Origin: an uncultured Lachnoclostridium sp.
Lineage (GTDB): Bacteria > Bacillota > Clostridia > Lachnospirales > Lachnospiraceae
Length of the DNA stretch: 47,015 nucleotides
Assembly (NCBI GenBank): GCA_930986645.1
Contig: CAKNJS010000017.1
Span: forward strand, 1-47,015
Direction of reading: 5' to 3'
A model generated the notes under the pieces. It saw only the letters and a program-made list of their open reading frames with translations, did no database searches and was not told the origin of the DNA. Below, piece after piece: positions 8,699 to 19,149 of the stretch (its first letter is position 1; every line of letters starts with the position of its first letter). The position numbers were made by a program, and so were the translations under genes.

Positions 8699-8716
8699 TT
8701 GTTATTTTTTTAACAC
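8699..8716. promoter_or_regulatory. Rex-like operator
   Basis: The plus strand reads TTGTTATTTTTTTAACAC. Against the Rex consensus TTGTTAANNNNTTAACAA, 12 of the 14 fixed positions match (differences at position 7 and at the last base). It lies immediately downstream of the -10 box of the alcohol dehydrogenase promoter, where a repressor would block transcription. Rex itself is encoded at 22404-23051. Confidence 0.6.
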
Positions 8717-8720
8717 ACAT

Positions 8721-8749
8721 ATTATAGCTCTCTTTTACACAAAAAACAA
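8721..8749 (-). promoter_or_regulatory. Promoter of the alcohol dehydrogenase gene
   Basis: Minus strand TTGTTT (8749-8744), 17-base spacer, TATAAT (8726-8721). The -35 box shares bases with the arm of the upstream terminator, and the Rex-like operator begins directly after the -10 box. Confidence 0.65.
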
Positions 8750-8799
8750 CCCTTGTATTGGTAAAAATACATAATAATTTTTATCATTGCAAGGGTTGT
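8740..8799 (-). terminator. Terminator of the folD/TPR-protein operon
   Basis: Long minus-strand hairpin: outer arms ACAACCCTTG and CAAGGGTTGT, inner arms TAAAAAT and ATTTTTA, then TTTTTT. Its 3' arm and T-run double as the -35 region of the next promoter. Confidence 0.75.
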
Positions 8800-8825
8800 C
8801 TATACGATTTTACCATCGTTCTGAT

Positions 8826-8843
8826 ATCGGGAATTTTCCCGAT
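8826..8843. repeat. 18-base inverted repeat after the TPR-protein gene
   Basis: ATCGGGAATTTTCCCGAT, a perfect 8-bp stem with a 2-base loop, ten bases past the stop codon. It has no T-run and precedes the real terminator; it could protect the mRNA 3' end. Confidence 0.5.
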
Positions 8844-8853
8844 CTAAAGCGTG

Positions 8854-10188
8854 TCAATCCGAGGTCGTAATATAGTTTCTGGTTGTAACTTCTGTTGCTT
8901 TCCCGTTCTGATTATTGACAAGTATTGCATTAAATATTGTCTGGGTATTTTCCGGCATGGCTACAGGTCCTGTATACTTTTCTGTCGAAGATGATTGCGG
9001 ATCGGGCGTCGAGCCGTCCATAGTATAGTAAGCCGTATAACCTTCCGGAACTGTAATCGTAATCTGCGCAGGTTCCGTATACTGTCCTGTTGACGGCGTT
9101 ACTGCCGGAGCGTTTTCTATAGGGAACTCTATTGTGTATTCAGATGAAGCCACCGTACTCGGAATCCCGTTTGCATTCACTGCAATCGCACGGATTTCAA
9201 AGTCACCTTCTGTCTGGATAAGAACAGGCTGTTCATATTTTGTGCCTGTCTCCGCTGTCGGATCTGTACCATCGGTAGTATAATAGATATCCCCGCCTGT
9301 TTCAGAAGAAATTGTAATCTCCTGCACCTCATTGTAAGTCCCCGCATCCGGAGAAAATACCGGCGCAGCCGATATATAATCTGAAACAGCATTTAATACA
9401 TTCTGATCCTCACAGTCTTGGAGCAGAGCAGAGACCTTCTCCGGCTGCTCCGTTTCCATATAAAAATCAATGGCTGCCTGATACAGCTGCTTATTTGTCG
9501 GCTGTGTTTCTATGGCAGAAAGGAATACATCTTCCGCACTTTCCAGATCATCCTGATCTACGTAAATCTGCGCCCAGCCAGTGTATGCCTCAGGTCTTGA
9601 TTTGTCCTTCGTAACCGCGCGGTTAAAATAATTCTCAGCGGCATCATAATCACGGCTCTGGATCGCTCTGTATCCTTTGTTAACCATAGAAGTATATGAA
9701 TTCTGGTAAACGAGATAAATCCCGGCAGCAATCAGCGCAGCCAGCAGGAACAATGTAATAAGCAGGTTCCGTCTCTTGCGTTTTGCCGCTTCCAGTCTCT
9801 TCTGCTGACGCAGACGCCTTAATTCTGCTGTGTCCTGTCTCTGAGTATGTGTTGGGCGCTTCTTCTGATTCACTTCTCCCGTACTGCGTGAACCGCCGTC
9901 CGACGGCCTTCTTCCTCCGGAACGTCTTCTCTGCTCACGCAGCCGTTCCATTTCTTCCTGACTTAGAACTCTTGTTGAATTGACATTCTTCGTTCTGTCA
10001 TCTCGTCTGTATCTTCTGATATCATCCGTCTGTATCTGACGTGTTGCCCCCTCTACAGAGCCTTTCACCTCTCTGGTAAGGACATCGTCCAGCGGATTAT
10101 AGTCCGGAACAATCTGTACTTCAGTCCCGCATCTTGGGCAGACCACCTGATCATCCGGAATTATTGCTCCGCAATGGGTACATCTCAT
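8854..10188 (-). CDS. Zinc-ribbon, TPR and CHB_HEX_C-repeat membrane protein
   Basis: A 444-residue protein of unknown function with a clear modular layout. Residues 1-22 form a zinc ribbon (C3, C6, C17, C20). Residues 30-140 are a very basic, low-complexity stretch. A single membrane helix lies at 141-162. Residues about 165-260 contain TPR-like units ([20 protein letters not shown]). Two Ig-like repeats follow (about 274-352 and 356-440), each with [10 protein letters not shown] or [10 protein letters not shown], the hallmark of the chitobiase/hexosaminidase C-terminal domain (CHB_HEX_C). Topology inferred: ribbon inside, TPR and repeats outside. The ATG overlaps the folD stop as ATGA, and GGAGG lies upstream, so it is translationally coupled to folD. 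Binding of cell-wall glycan is a guess. Confidence 0.85.
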   Translation of the reverse strand: MRCTHCGAIIPDDQVVCPRCGTEVQIVPDYNPLDDVLTREVKGSVEGATRQIQTDDIRRYRRDDRTKNVNSTRVLSQEEMERLREQRRRSGGRRPSDGGSRSTGEVNQKKRPTHTQRQDTAELRRLRQQKRLEAAKRKRRNLLITLFLLAALIAAGIYLVYQNSYTSMVNKGYRAIQSRDYDAAENYFNRAVTKDKSRPEAYTGWAQIYVDQDDLESAEDVFLSAIETQPTNKQLYQAAIDFYMETEQPEKVSALLQDCEDQNVLNAVSDYISAAPVFSPDAGTYNEVQEITISSETGGDIYYTTDGTDPTAETGTKYEQPVLIQTEGDFEIRAIAVNANGIPSTVASSEYTIEFPIENAPAVTPSTGQYTEPAQITITVPEGYTAYYTMDGSTPDPQSSSTEKYTGPVAMPENTQTIFNAILVNNQNGKATEVTTRNYITTSD

Positions 10189-11039
10189 GGTCTTTCCTCC
10201 TGAGTACGCATCGTTTCCACACAGTTATTCATCAGCATTGCTATCGTCATCGGACCGACTCCGCCCGGCACCGGTGTAATTGCAGAAGTATGCGGTGCCA
10301 CATCCTCAAAGTCGACATCACCGCACAGATGATTATTCTCATCTCTGTGCATGCCGACATCAATGACTACAGCCCCTTCTTTTACATAATCCGCAGTGAT
10401 AAACCGCTTCTTACCTATAGCAACAATAAGAATATCCGCTCTCTTTGTTATTTCTTTCAGATTTTTTGTCCGTGAATGCGCTACTGTCACAGTTCCGTTT
10501 TCCCTGAGAAGAAGCGCAGCCATTGGTTTTCCAACGATATTACTTCTGCCGACAACCACGCATTCTTTCCCCTCAATTTCGATACCGGAACGTTTTAAAA
10601 GCTGTATAATTCCCGCCGGCGTACAGGACAGGAAGCCTTTTTCTCCTATCCATAAGCGTCCCACACTGACCGGATGGAATCCGTCTACATCTTTGTCCGG
10701 TGATATTGTTCTTATAATTTTGTCCTCGTCAATATGGCTCGGCAGGGGAAGCTGTACAAGTATTCCGTTCACCGTTTCATCTCTGTTGAGTTCTTCCACA
10801 AAAGAAACAAGCTCTGCCTCTGTCGTCTTTTCAGGCAGCTCATACGCCTTTGAACCTATACCTATATATGCGCATGCTTTCTTTTTATTGTTAACATAGA
10901 CTGAAGACGCAGGGTCATTTCCCACCTGAACAACAGCAAGACAGGCGTTTTTTCCCTGAACATTTAACTGCTGTACTTCGTCCCTCAACTCATCTTTGAT
11001 CTGTTTTGAAATCTGCTTTCCATCAATTAACTGTGTCAT
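10185..11039 (-). CDS. folD: Bifunctional methylenetetrahydrofolate dehydrogenase/cyclohydrolase FolD
   Basis: Interconverts 5,10-methylene-THF, 5,10-methenyl-THF and 10-formyl-THF with NAD(P). It shows the substrate-site Tyr and Lys in [41 protein letters not shown], and the cofactor-binding [18 protein letters not shown], then VIDVGMHRD and [17 protein letters not shown]. Length is 284 residues, the family norm. It lies 16 bases behind fhs, so the two form a one-carbon unit; the TPR/CHB_HEX_C gene is coupled behind it. Confidence 0.97.
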   Translation of the reverse strand: MTQLIDGKQISKQIKDELRDEVQQLNVQGKNACLAVVQVGNDPASSVYVNNKKKACAYIGIGSKAYELPEKTTEAELVSFVEELNRDETVNGILVQLPLPSHIDEDKIIRTISPDKDVDGFHPVSVGRLWIGEKGFLSCTPAGIIQLLKRSGIEIEGKECVVVGRSNIVGKPMAALLLRENGTVTVAHSRTKNLKEITKRADILIVAIGKKRFITADYVKEGAVVIDVGMHRDENNHLCGDVDFEDVAPHTSAITPVPGGVGPMTIAMLMNNCVETMRTQEERP

Positions 11040-11055
11040 TGACTACTCCTTTTAT

Positions 11056-12726
11056 CTAAAACAGTCCTGTGATTTTTCCGTCTTCTGTAACATCGATTCC
11101 GTTTGCCGCCGGCACCTTCGGAAGGCCCGGCATAGTCATAACCGCACCGGTAAGAGCGACAACAAAGCCTGCTCCGGCACTTACATATACTTCCCTGATA
11201 TGAATATCAAAGCCGCTTGGTCTTCCCAGTTTCTTTGCATCGTCGGAAAGCGAATACTGATTCTTCGCCATACATACAGGGAAAGATGCAAATCCGAGAG
11301 ATTCTATTCTGTCAATCTGTCTCTGAGCAGCCGGTTCATATACTACTCCGTCGGCACCATAGATTTCTTTTGCGATCTTTTCGATCTTTTCCCTGATCGA
11401 AAGTTCATCCTCATAGAGCAGGTGGAAATTGCTTTCTTTCTTCTCCAGAGTATCAAGTACTTTCTGCGCAAGAGCAATACCGCCCTCTCCGCCTTTCTCC
11501 CATACCTCGGAAAGAGCAAATTCGCATCCTCTTTCCTCGCAGAATCTGCGGATGTATTCATTTTCAGCATCTGTATCTGTTACAAAAGAATTAAGTGTAA
11601 CAATCACAGGCACACCGTATTTCTGAATATTCTCAATATGTTTTTCAAGATTAACAATTCCTTTTGCAAGAGCATCCAGATTTTCCTCAGCAAGGTCACT
11701 CTTTGCAACTCCTCCATTATACTTCAAAGCACGTACAGTTGCAACAAGAACGACTGCATCCGGCTTCAGCCCCGCCATGCGGCATTTAATGTCAAAAAAC
11801 TTCTCTGCTCCCAGATCCGCTCCGAATCCGGCTTCCGTAATTGTGATATCGCTCAGTTTCAGCGCCATCTTGGTGGCACGGACACTGTTGCAGCCATGGG
11901 CTATATTGGCAAAAGGTCCGCCGTGAACAAGTGCCGGTGTATGTTCCAGCGTCTGTATGATATTCGGCTTGATCGCATCTTTCAGGAGTGCTGCCATTGC
12001 GCCTGTAGCCTTCAGGTCGTCTGCTGTAACAGGGTCTCCGTCAAAATTATAAGCTGCAATGATTTTTCCGAGACGTTCCTTCAGATCTGCCAGGTTATCG
12101 GCAAGACAGAGGATTGCCATAATCTCGGAAGCAACAGTAATTACAAAATGATCCTCCCGAACCATGCCGTCTGTTTTGTTTCCGAGACCGACCACTATAT
12201 TTCTTAAGACACGGTCATTCATGTCAACGCATCTCTTCCATACAACCTGCCTCGGATCAATCCGGAGCGCATTTCCCTGCTGAATATGATTGTCCAGCAT
12301 AGCCGCAAGCAGATTGTTTGCAGAGGTAATTGCATGGAAATCACCTGTAAAATGAAGATTCAGGTCCTCCATAGGGACTACCTGTGCGTAGCCGCCTCCG
12401 GCAGCACCGCCTTTAATACCGAAACACGGCCCCAGAGAAGGCTCGCGCAGTGCAATAAGCGCCTTTTTATTCAGCTTTGCCATAGCTTCGCCGAGACCAA
12501 CTGTGGTAGTAGTCTTTCCCTCTCCTGCAGGAGTAGGATTAATAGCTGTTACAAGAACAAGCTTGCCGTCTTCGTTGTCTTTAATCTTCTCCCACAGATC
12601 ATCGGAAAGTTTCGCCTTGTATTTCCCGTAGAATTCCAGATCATCCTCCTGTATTCCGATTGTTGCCGCAACGTTCTTAATGTGTTCAAGCTTTGCTTCC
12701 TGTGCAATTTCAATATCCGTCTTCAT
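11056..12726 (-). CDS. fhs: Formate--tetrahydrofolate ligase
   Basis: ATP-dependent synthesis of 10-formyl-THF from formate, the entry of formate into the folate C1 pool and the methyl branch of acetogens. It shows the ATP loop [11 protein letters not shown] (64-74), [32 protein letters not shown], and [19 protein letters not shown]. Length is 556 residues, standard. Start has AGGAGGAG upstream. It lies 58 bases behind ftsK and 16 ahead of folD. In a non-acetogen it supplies formyl groups for purines and initiator tRNA; acetogenesis cannot be judged from this window. Confidence 0.97.
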   Translation of the reverse strand: MKTDIEIAQEAKLEHIKNVAATIGIQEDDLEFYGKYKAKLSDDLWEKIKDNEDGKLVLVTAINPTPAGEGKTTTTVGLGEAMAKLNKKALIALREPSLGPCFGIKGGAAGGGYAQVVPMEDLNLHFTGDFHAITSANNLLAAMLDNHIQQGNALRIDPRQVVWKRCVDMNDRVLRNIVVGLGNKTDGMVREDHFVITVASEIMAILCLADNLADLKERLGKIIAAYNFDGDPVTADDLKATGAMAALLKDAIKPNIIQTLEHTPALVHGGPFANIAHGCNSVRATKMALKLSDITITEAGFGADLGAEKFFDIKCRMAGLKPDAVVLVATVRALKYNGGVAKSDLAEENLDALAKGIVNLEKHIENIQKYGVPVIVTLNSFVTDTDAENEYIRRFCEERGCEFALSEVWEKGGEGGIALAQKVLDTLEKKESNFHLLYEDELSIREKIEKIAKEIYGADGVVYEPAAQRQIDRIESLGFASFPVCMAKNQYSLSDDAKKLGRPSGFDIHIREVYVSAGAGFVVALTGAVMTMPGLPKVPAANGIDVTEDGKITGLF

Positions 12727-12783
12727 TCTGTCTCCTCCTCTTTCTTCTGTATCTGATATATGTGTTTTTCTTATTATAACTGC

Positions 12784-15318
12784 CTACTTAATAGTATTGA
12801 GATATTCTTCAAACTCCTCTTTTGTCATAAGAACTTTCCGAGGTTTTGTTCCTTCTTCTGGTCCGACCACCCCTGCTTCTGCAAGCTGATCCATAATTCT
12901 GGCCGCCCGGTTAAAACCTATTTTGAACATTCTCTGAAGCATTCCGATAGAAGCTTTTTCTTTATCTATAATAAGTTTTCCGGCATCAACGAAATATGTA
13001 TCTTTGTCATCTCCCGCCTCTGATGCAGCCGCTGTTCCTGATAGAGGAAGATTTGTATTCATATGTTCTTCCAGTTCATCATTATACACCGTGCTTCCGT
13101 TGCTGCTGATTAGATAATCAACTACATCCTGCACTTCTTTATCCGAAACAAATGATCCCTGTACACGAACCGGTTTCGGATATCCCGATGGGTAGAAAAG
13201 CATATCGCCTTTTCCAAGCAGCTTCTCTGCACCGTTCATGTCGATAATTGTTCTTGAATCAACGCCGGACGTAACTGAAAACGCAATTCTGGACGGCATA
13301 TTCGCCTTGATCAGTCCTGTAATAACATTTACAGATGGCCGCTGGGTCGCTACAACAAGATGAAGTCCTGCTGCTCTGGCTAGCTGCGCCAGACGGCAGA
13401 TAGCTCCTTCCACTTCTCCCGGGGCCACCATCATCAGATCTGCAAGCTCGTCAATAATAATCACGATCTGAGGCAGTTTCTTTTTAATTTCCCCGCTTGT
13501 CTCTCCCTTTTCAACTTTTGCATTGAATCCTTTCAGATCCCTTACATTATATTCTGCAAAAAGCTTATAGCGCTTTTCCATCTCGGCAACTGCCCAGTTA
13601 AGGGCCCCTGCCGCTTTTTTAGGATCTGTTACCACCGGAATCATCAGGTGAGGGATTCCATTGTATACGCTTAACTCTACTACTTTCGGATCTACAAGGA
13701 TCAACTTGACCGAATCCGGATCCGATTTGTATATAATGCTCATGATCAGCGTATTGATGCAGACTGATTTACCCGATCCTGTAGCGCCTGCCACAAGCAG
13801 ATGGGGCATTTTGGCAATATCTGCAACAACCACTTTTCCCGCAATATCTTTTCCCACTGCAAATGTGATCGGAGATGCGCTTGACTTAAATTCCTTAGAT
13901 TCAAGCAGATCTCTCAGCATTACAGCTGTATTTTCCTTATTTGGCACTTCGATGCCTACTGCCGCTTTTCCGGGAATAGGTGCTTCAATTCTCAGATCAG
14001 CTACGGCGAGATTCAATTTAATATCATCGGCAAGACCGACAATTTTACTCACTTTTACTCCCTGCTCAGGCTGAAGCTCATATCTGGTAACAGAAGGACC
14101 GCAGCTGGCATTTGTCACATGGACGCCTACGCCAAAATTTTTCAGCGTCTGTTCCAGTTTCAGTGCCGTAGCACGAAGATGGCTGTCCGAATCTCCTCCG
14201 CTTTTCTTTCCGCGTTTCAGCAGACTGAGAGGCGGAGTGTGATAGACGTGATATTCTTTTTCCTGCTCCTTCTCCACGGCAGCTGCAACATTTTCTGTCT
14301 CCGCAGATACTTCCGCCGCTTCTTTCACTTTATTTCGTCTTCCGGTACGCTTATCCGGATTTTCCGGCCCGGTTTCTGCCATTTCACCGATTCCCGGACC
14401 TGTACCGCCGTCTGAAATATGTTCTGTCTCTTCCATTGAAGCATCCTGAGGTTCTGCCCGGTTGATCACAAAAGTATTTTCCGGCTCTGCCTGCATATAC
14501 TCTTCATTTTGGGTTTCTTCCGGCATAAGTTCATATACATCAGGAGATTTCTTTTTCCTGTTTCTGCCTTTTCGCCCTGATGTTTCATCTCCGCCAAGTG
14601 TAGTAGCAAAAGATACGCCGGACACTTTATGGTCTGTCCGCCTTTCTCCTTTACCGTCGTCACTTTCTTTCCGTATTTTTTCTGTCCGCTGTTTTTCTTC
14701 CCGTTTCTTCGCTCGTATTGCCGCGGTTTCCTGACGTTTTTTCTTCGCGTCCTCATAAGCCTTTCTGCTCTGCCGTCCAAGTGGTGCGAGAAGAGATTTC
14801 TCCGTGATCAGGATCACACATATGACGGATAAAATCACGAGTACAACATATGTGCCTATCACTCCTATCAGAGGACAGAACAGACTGATCAGACAGCCTC
14901 CTGCCAGACCTCCTGCATTCCTGTGTTCGCTTGCCGCAGTATAATATGAAAGCAGGGATGTGCCCGGGGTATAAGAATTAAAAATCAGCTCTAGAATAGC
15001 AGTTATTAGAAAAAACAGCACGGCTGAAGCCGCAATCTTTACATATGCATGAGCGTTGCCCTTGTTCGACACGAGAAATGCCGCAAGTCCGAACAGCACA
15101 AAAGGCAGCAGATAAGCCATGAATCCGAATAAACCGAAAAATACGGACGATACCGCCTCCCCAACGATTCCTCCGACTCCGAAATTGCTGAGCACTAACA
15201 GAATACATACTGCAAGTACTGCCAGAATAATGATCTCTCCCCGCAGCTCTGTATTCTGCTGTACTTTCTTCTGTCTGCTTTTTGAATTTTTACGGCCCTT
15301 TGTAGATTTTGAAGCCAT
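12784..15318 (-). CDS. ftsK: DNA translocase FtsK/SpoIIIE
   Basis: Septal DNA pump that clears chromosomes from the division or sporulation septum. Four N-terminal membrane helices (roughly 25-170) are followed by a charged linker rich in Lys, Arg and Glu to about 370, then the motor with Walker [55 protein letters not shown] and [20 protein letters not shown], and a C-terminal gamma winged helix ([20 protein letters not shown]) that reads polar KOPS/SRS sequences. The ATG at 15318 has AGGGGG six bases upstream; the in-frame upstream start adds nine unlikely residues. Neighbouring tepA mirrors the Bacillus tepA-spoIIIE order. Confidence 0.95.
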   Translation of the reverse strand: MASKSTKGRKNSKSRQKKVQQNTELRGEIIILAVLAVCILLVLSNFGVGGIVGEAVSSVFFGLFGFMAYLLPFVLFGLAAFLVSNKGNAHAYVKIAASAVLFFLITAILELIFNSYTPGTSLLSYYTAASEHRNAGGLAGGCLISLFCPLIGVIGTYVVLVILSVICVILITEKSLLAPLGRQSRKAYEDAKKKRQETAAIRAKKREEKQRTEKIRKESDDGKGERRTDHKVSGVSFATTLGGDETSGRKGRNRKKKSPDVYELMPEETQNEEYMQAEPENTFVINRAEPQDASMEETEHISDGGTGPGIGEMAETGPENPDKRTGRRNKVKEAAEVSAETENVAAAVEKEQEKEYHVYHTPPLSLLKRGKKSGGDSDSHLRATALKLEQTLKNFGVGVHVTNASCGPSVTRYELQPEQGVKVSKIVGLADDIKLNLAVADLRIEAPIPGKAAVGIEVPNKENTAVMLRDLLESKEFKSSASPITFAVGKDIAGKVVVADIAKMPHLLVAGATGSGKSVCINTLIMSIIYKSDPDSVKLILVDPKVVELSVYNGIPHLMIPVVTDPKKAAGALNWAVAEMEKRYKLFAEYNVRDLKGFNAKVEKGETSGEIKKKLPQIVIIIDELADLMMVAPGEVEGAICRLAQLARAAGLHLVVATQRPSVNVITGLIKANMPSRIAFSVTSGVDSRTIIDMNGAEKLLGKGDMLFYPSGYPKPVRVQGSFVSDKEVQDVVDYLISSNGSTVYNDELEEHMNTNLPLSGTAAASEAGDDKDTYFVDAGKLIIDKEKASIGMLQRMFKIGFNRAARIMDQLAEAGVVGPEEGTKPRKVLMTKEEFEEYLNTIK

Positions 15319-15393
15319 AGAATTCCCCCTTAGTAATTTAAACATACTATATAATAGTATATCATCATTTGAAAATCATGTCATTACATTTTT

Positions 15394-16113
15394 TCAGCCG
15401 TTACGGCATTCATCATGCTGCCGGGTTCTGCGCCTTTCTTCTATAAGCTCATGAAGTTTGCGCAGCGCCTGACTGATACCTCCTACTTCATCAATAATCC
15501 CTTCCCGGACCGCTTCCTCTCCTTCCAGCATTGTCCCCACATCTTTGACAAGCTGGGTGGAATCGAGCATCAGTTCCAGCAGCCGTTCCTGAGTAATTCT
15601 GGAATGTGAGGCAATAAATCCTGCTATCCTGTCCTGTGTCTTCTCCATATTGCGGTAACTCTGTATTACACCAATGAACATTCCATTAGAGCGAACCGGA
15701 TGAACTATCATCGTTCCGGTGGGCACGATAAATGAATAATCTGCCGATACTGCGAGCGGGCCACCGATTGAATGACTTCCACCAAGCACAAGGGATACGG
15801 TCGGCTTGCTCAGCGAAGCGATCATTTCCGCAATTGCAAGCCCTGCTTCCACATCGCCCCCGAGTGTATTAAGTAAAATCAGAATCCCTTCAGTGTTCTC
15901 ATCTTCTTCTGCCTCCGCGAGTCTTGGCAGAAGATGCTCGTACTTGGTTGCTTTCGTATTTCCGGATACAGTCTCATGACCTTCAATCTCTCCGATTATA
16001 GTTAATAACTGAATCCCATGTTTCGAATAGCCGTTATCCAGTTTAAGAGTTCCCATTTCCTTAATTTCTTTGTTTTCTTCGTTTCTCTCATTCTGCGTTC
16101 TGTCCGTCTCCAT
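15394..16113 (-). CDS. tepA: ClpP-family serine protease TepA (translocation-enhancing protein)
   Basis: Cytosolic ClpP-fold peptidase; the Bacillus homologue (TepA/YmfB) sits beside spoIIIE and was named for an effect on protein export. Seen: GILILLNTLGGDVEAGLAIAE, a nucleophile-region LVLGGSHSIGGPLAVSADYS, and TGTMIVHPVRSNGMFIG carrying the candidate catalytic His. Residues 1-35 are charged (METDRTQNERNEENKEIKE). The frame is open to 16230, but that extension crosses the metY terminator, so the ATG at 16113 with AAAGG ten bases upstream is the real start (239 residues). It lies 76 bases upstream of ftsK, likely cotranscribed. Confidence 0.9.
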   Translation of the reverse strand: METDRTQNERNEENKEIKEMGTLKLDNGYSKHGIQLLTIIGEIEGHETVSGNTKATKYEHLLPRLAEAEEDENTEGILILLNTLGGDVEAGLAIAEMIASLSKPTVSLVLGGSHSIGGPLAVSADYSFIVPTGTMIVHPVRSNGMFIGVIQSYRNMEKTQDRIAGFIASHSRITQERLLELMLDSTQLVKDVGTMLEGEEAVREGIIDEVGGISQALRKLHELIEERRRTRQHDECRNG

Positions 16114-16190
16114 ATTGATTCTGCCTTTCTTCAATACTGATTTATCTGTTTTACAGAAATTAGTATGAAAGAAACCAGTCTTTTTTATAC

Positions 16191-16232
16191 GAAAAATGGT
16201 ATGGATGTAAATTGTATACATCCATACCATTT
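16191..16232 (-). terminator. Terminator of the yebC-metY operon
   Basis: A perfect 16-bp inverted repeat (AAATGGTATGGATGTA and its complement) around a 7-base loop, ending CCATTTTTC on the minus strand, six bases past the metY stop. Confidence 0.85.
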
Positions 16233-16237
16233 ATGAA

Positions 16238-17512
16238 TTACTTCAGCGCCTGCTCTACATCAGCGATAATGTCATCTACATTCTCGATACCTACACTAAA
16301 GCGGATCAGATCCGGCTGTACTCCTGCTTCAAGAAGTTCCTGATCATTCATCTGACGATGTGTATGGCTTGCCGGATGAAGAACGCAGCTTCTTGCATCT
16401 GCCACATGTGTTACGATTGCAACCATTTTAAGTTTATCCATCATCTCAACGGCAGCGTCTCTTCCGCCCTTCAGTCCGAATGTCAGCACGCCGCAGGTTC
16501 CATTAGGCATATACTTCTGTGCTATGTCGTAATACTTATTTCCCGGCAGGGACGGATAATTCACCCATGCCACTTTCTCGTGATTTTCCAGATACTCCGC
16601 TACCTTAAGAGCATTCTCGCAGTGACGCGGGACTCTCAAATGAAGAGTCTCAAGTCCGATATTTAACAAAAAGGCATTCTGCGGAGACTGAATAGACCCC
16701 AGATCGCGCATAAGCTGCGCCGTTGCCTTTGTAATGTACGCACCTTTTCCGAATTTCTTTGTATAAATGATGCCGTGATATGTCTCATCCGGAGTTGTCA
16801 GACCCGGGAATTTTTCTGCATTGGCATCCCAGTCAAAGTTTCCGCTGTCCACGATAGCTCCGCCTACGCAGGCAGCATGTCCGTCCATATATTTTGTAGT
16901 GGAATGTGTAACGATATCCGCGCCCCATTCAAATGGACGGCAGTTGATCGGTGTCGCGAACGTATTATCCACAATAAACGGAACCCCGTGGGCATGAGCC
17001 GCCTTGGCAAATTTTTCAAAATCAAGAACAACAAGCGCAGGATTTGCTATAGATTCTCCAAACACAGCTTTTGTATTATCTTTAAAAGCCGCCTCAAGTT
17101 CCTCCTCTGTGCAGTCCGGATCAACAAACGTAGCTTCCACACCCATTTTGCGGATCGTATGTGCATAGAGATTATATGTGCCGCCGTACAGGGCTGATGC
17201 GCATACGATATGGTCCCCAGCCTGCGCAATATTCATAATAGCATAAAAATTAGCAGCCTGTCCGGAAGAGGTCAGCATTGCAGCCACTCCTCCCTCCAGA
17301 TCGTTAATCTTTGCTGCGACAGCATCATTTGTCGGATTCTGAAGTCTTGTATAAAAATATCCGGATTCTTCCAGATCAAACAGCCTGCCCATCTGCTCGC
17401 TGCTCGTATAACGGAATGTGGTGCTCTGATAAATCGGCAGTATTCTGGGTTCTCCGTTTCCGGGCTCATAGCCTGACTGTATGCATTTTGTCTCAATTCT
17501 ATAGTCACTCAT
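16238..17512 (-). CDS. metY: O-acetylhomoserine sulfhydrylase (Cys/Met metabolism PLP enzyme)
   Basis: PLP enzyme of the cystathionine gamma-synthase family that makes homocysteine from O-acetylhomoserine and sulfide. Seen: YTRLQNPTNDAVAAKINDLE, the cofactor region SSGQAANFYAIMNIAQAGDH, VDNTFATPINCRPFEWGAD, and the PLP lysine in VTHSTTKYMDGHAACVGG. The C-terminal part RDLGSIQSPQNAFLLNIGLE and SCVLHPASHTHRQMNDQEL fit the OAH sulfhydrylase branch rather than MetB. Length is 424 residues. It pairs with metA at 37050-37970, whose Glu111 predicts O-acetylhomoserine. It is the third gene of a unit behind yebC and the CFI-box gene. Confidence 0.93.
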   Translation of the reverse strand: MSDYRIETKCIQSGYEPGNGEPRILPIYQSTTFRYTSSEQMGRLFDLEESGYFYTRLQNPTNDAVAAKINDLEGGVAAMLTSSGQAANFYAIMNIAQAGDHIVCASALYGGTYNLYAHTIRKMGVEATFVDPDCTEEELEAAFKDNTKAVFGESIANPALVVLDFEKFAKAAHAHGVPFIVDNTFATPINCRPFEWGADIVTHSTTKYMDGHAACVGGAIVDSGNFDWDANAEKFPGLTTPDETYHGIIYTKKFGKGAYITKATAQLMRDLGSIQSPQNAFLLNIGLETLHLRVPRHCENALKVAEYLENHEKVAWVNYPSLPGNKYYDIAQKYMPNGTCGVLTFGLKGGRDAAVEMMDKLKMVAIVTHVADARSCVLHPASHTHRQMNDQELLEAGVQPDLIRFSVGIENVDDIIADVEQALK

Positions 17513-17538
17513 CTGTCTATTTCCTCCTGTATTTTATT

Positions 17539-18291
17539 TTATGAATATAAATATTTCTTTTCAAGGCTGCGCACCATACGGATATACAGCCCTTTGCACT
17601 CTTCATTTCTGTCTTCCTCGATCAGCCGGATGCATGGATTTAGATAAGTCTCCCATATTTTCCGGTAAACAGCATCAGAATTCTGCTGCCTGTCAATCCT
17701 TTTCACAATGGTAGGAGCGATATTATAATATTCACGGATAATTTCCCTGCCCTCCTCTGTATCCGACAGATATTCGTCTCGGTATCTGCGCAGAGTGGTA
17801 AGCTCATAGCAGTCATCCGGCTTGTCCATACTCCTGCACACAGCTGTCGTAATATAACAGAAAATACCTTTTTTAAATCCGCCTTTAATGCTGTCATATG
17901 TAGAATGGCCGATCTTATATTCCGGCATTTTTTCATTCCAAACTGCCACGGTGCGTTCTGTCAGGTCTTTAGCCTGAAGTGACGGAATTTCACCAAGCAG
18001 GGGAACAAAATAAGATACCATGTTCATCTTGTAATCCAGTGCTTTCAGATCACGTTTTCTTCTGGAACTGATTTTTTCCAGCTCGCCGCAGACATACTCC
18101 GGAATACATGCGGCGATACGTTCCGCCCCGCCGTCTGTCCTGTCACAGCATCGGGCAGTTTCTTCCAGCAGTTCCGCGTATTTTGACTTGAGAGATTCCA
18201 TATATTTTTCATAACTGGACTTATGGAATTCATATTCCATTGTCACATTATACAGCTCTTTCAGCTCATCCAGAAGTTTGTCTGTCTCCAT
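17539..18291 (-). CDS. CFI-box-CTERM domain protein of unknown function
   Basis: A 250-residue soluble protein. The N-terminal 110 residues are mostly helical and charged. The region from about residue 143 reads CYITTAVCRSMDKPDDCYEL, then LTTLRRYRDEYLSDTEEGRE and IIREYYNIAPTIVKRID. This matches the CFI-box-CTERM pattern (C-[FY]-I-x-T-A, a second Cys, then LRxFRDxYL). In other bacteria this box is found at the C-terminus of varied proteins and its role is not established. It lies 12 bases behind yebC and 26 ahead of metY, so all three are likely cotranscribed. No signal peptide or membrane helix is seen. Confidence 0.75.
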   Translation of the reverse strand: METDKLLDELKELYNVTMEYEFHKSSYEKYMESLKSKYAELLEETARCCDRTDGGAERIAACIPEYVCGELEKISSRRKRDLKALDYKMNMVSYFVPLLGEIPSLQAKDLTERTVAVWNEKMPEYKIGHSTYDSIKGGFKKGIFCYITTAVCRSMDKPDDCYELTTLRRYRDEYLSDTEEGREIIREYYNIAPTIVKRIDRQQNSDAVYRKIWETYLNPCIRLIEEDRNEECKGLYIRMVRSLEKKYLYS

Positions 18292-18303
18292 ACTGCTATT
18301 CCT

Positions 18304-19035
18304 CTATTCATTCCAGTTGTGATATACATCCTGAACATCATCATCCTCTTCAAGAAGATCGAGGGTCTTCTGGATATTCTTAATATCCTCCTCCGAAGTC
18401 AGCTCCACGTATGTCTGCGGAATCATTGTCACTTCCGCCTGCGCCATCGGGATGCCTTCCTCTTCCAGTTTCAGCCGCACATCGCTGAAAGCATCCGGTG
18501 AAGTAAGGATCTCATAGCTTTCTTCATCCTCTGTGAAATCCTCCGCTCCTGCATCGAGTGCCAGCATCATCAGCTCATCCGGATCCATATCGCATTCTTC
18601 CTTGGCAACAAAAATCTGTCCTTTCTCATCGAACATAAAAGAAACACACCCCGGCGTTCCCACATTTCCATTTCCTTTGGTAAATGCATTTCTTACATTA
18701 GAAGCGGTTCTGTTCTTATTGTCTGTCAGCGTTTTTACAATGATTGCAGTACCGTTCGGACCATAACCTTCATATGTAATATGTTCGTAATTATCTCCCG
18801 AACCTTCGCCTGCTGCTTTCTTAATATTTCTTTCTATCGTGTCATTGGGCATATTATTAGATTTTGCCTTTGCGATGACATCACGAAGCCTGCTGTTATT
18901 TGCAGGATCCGGGCCTCCGCCTTCTTTAACTGCTACCGCCAGTTCACGTCCGATCTTCGTAAAGATCTTTCCCTTGGCTGCATCATTTTTCTCTTTCTTA
19001 TGTTTGATATTGGCAAATTTTGAATGTCCTGACAT
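18304..19035 (-). CDS. yebC: YebC/PmpR-family (TACO1-like) protein
   Basis: Conserved bacterial protein starting [20 protein letters not shown] with GREIAV-type [15 protein letters not shown], and [20 protein letters not shown]. Members have been described as transcription regulators, and more recently as translation factors that help with proline-rich stretches. Length is 243 residues, the family norm. GAGGAG is five to six bases upstream of the ATG. It is the first gene of a three-gene unit with its own promoter at 19102-19130. Confidence 0.95.
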   Translation of the reverse strand: MSGHSKFANIKHKKEKNDAAKGKIFTKIGRELAVAVKEGGGPDPANNSRLRDVIAKAKSNNMPNDTIERNIKKAAGEGSGDNYEHITYEGYGPNGTAIIVKTLTDNKNRTASNVRNAFTKGNGNVGTPGCVSFMFDEKGQIFVAKEECDMDPDELMMLALDAGAEDFTEDEESYEILTSPDAFSDVRLKLEEEGIPMAQAEVTMIPQTYVELTSEEDIKNIQKTLDLLEEDDDVQDVYHNWNE

Positions 19036-19101
19036 AAATTCTCCTCTTTTCTAACTGGTATAAATTGTATATTAGCGCTTTCGCGCACATTATGCCTTTC
19101 A

Positions 19102-19130
19102 ATTTTAGCATTCTTTTTGTATTCTGTAAA
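19102..19130 (-). promoter_or_regulatory. SigA-type promoter of yebC
   Basis: Minus strand TTTACA (19130-19125), 17-base spacer, TAAAAT (19107-19102). A GCGC-GAAA-GCGC mini-hairpin lies just downstream in the leader. Confidence 0.55.
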
Positions 19131-19149
19131 GAAGTCTGTTTGAACCGTA

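Noticed and set aside
16114-16230. In-frame N-terminal extension of tepA (39 residues)
   Set aside because: It reads through the metY terminator hairpin and has no ribosome site; the ATG at 16113 has one.
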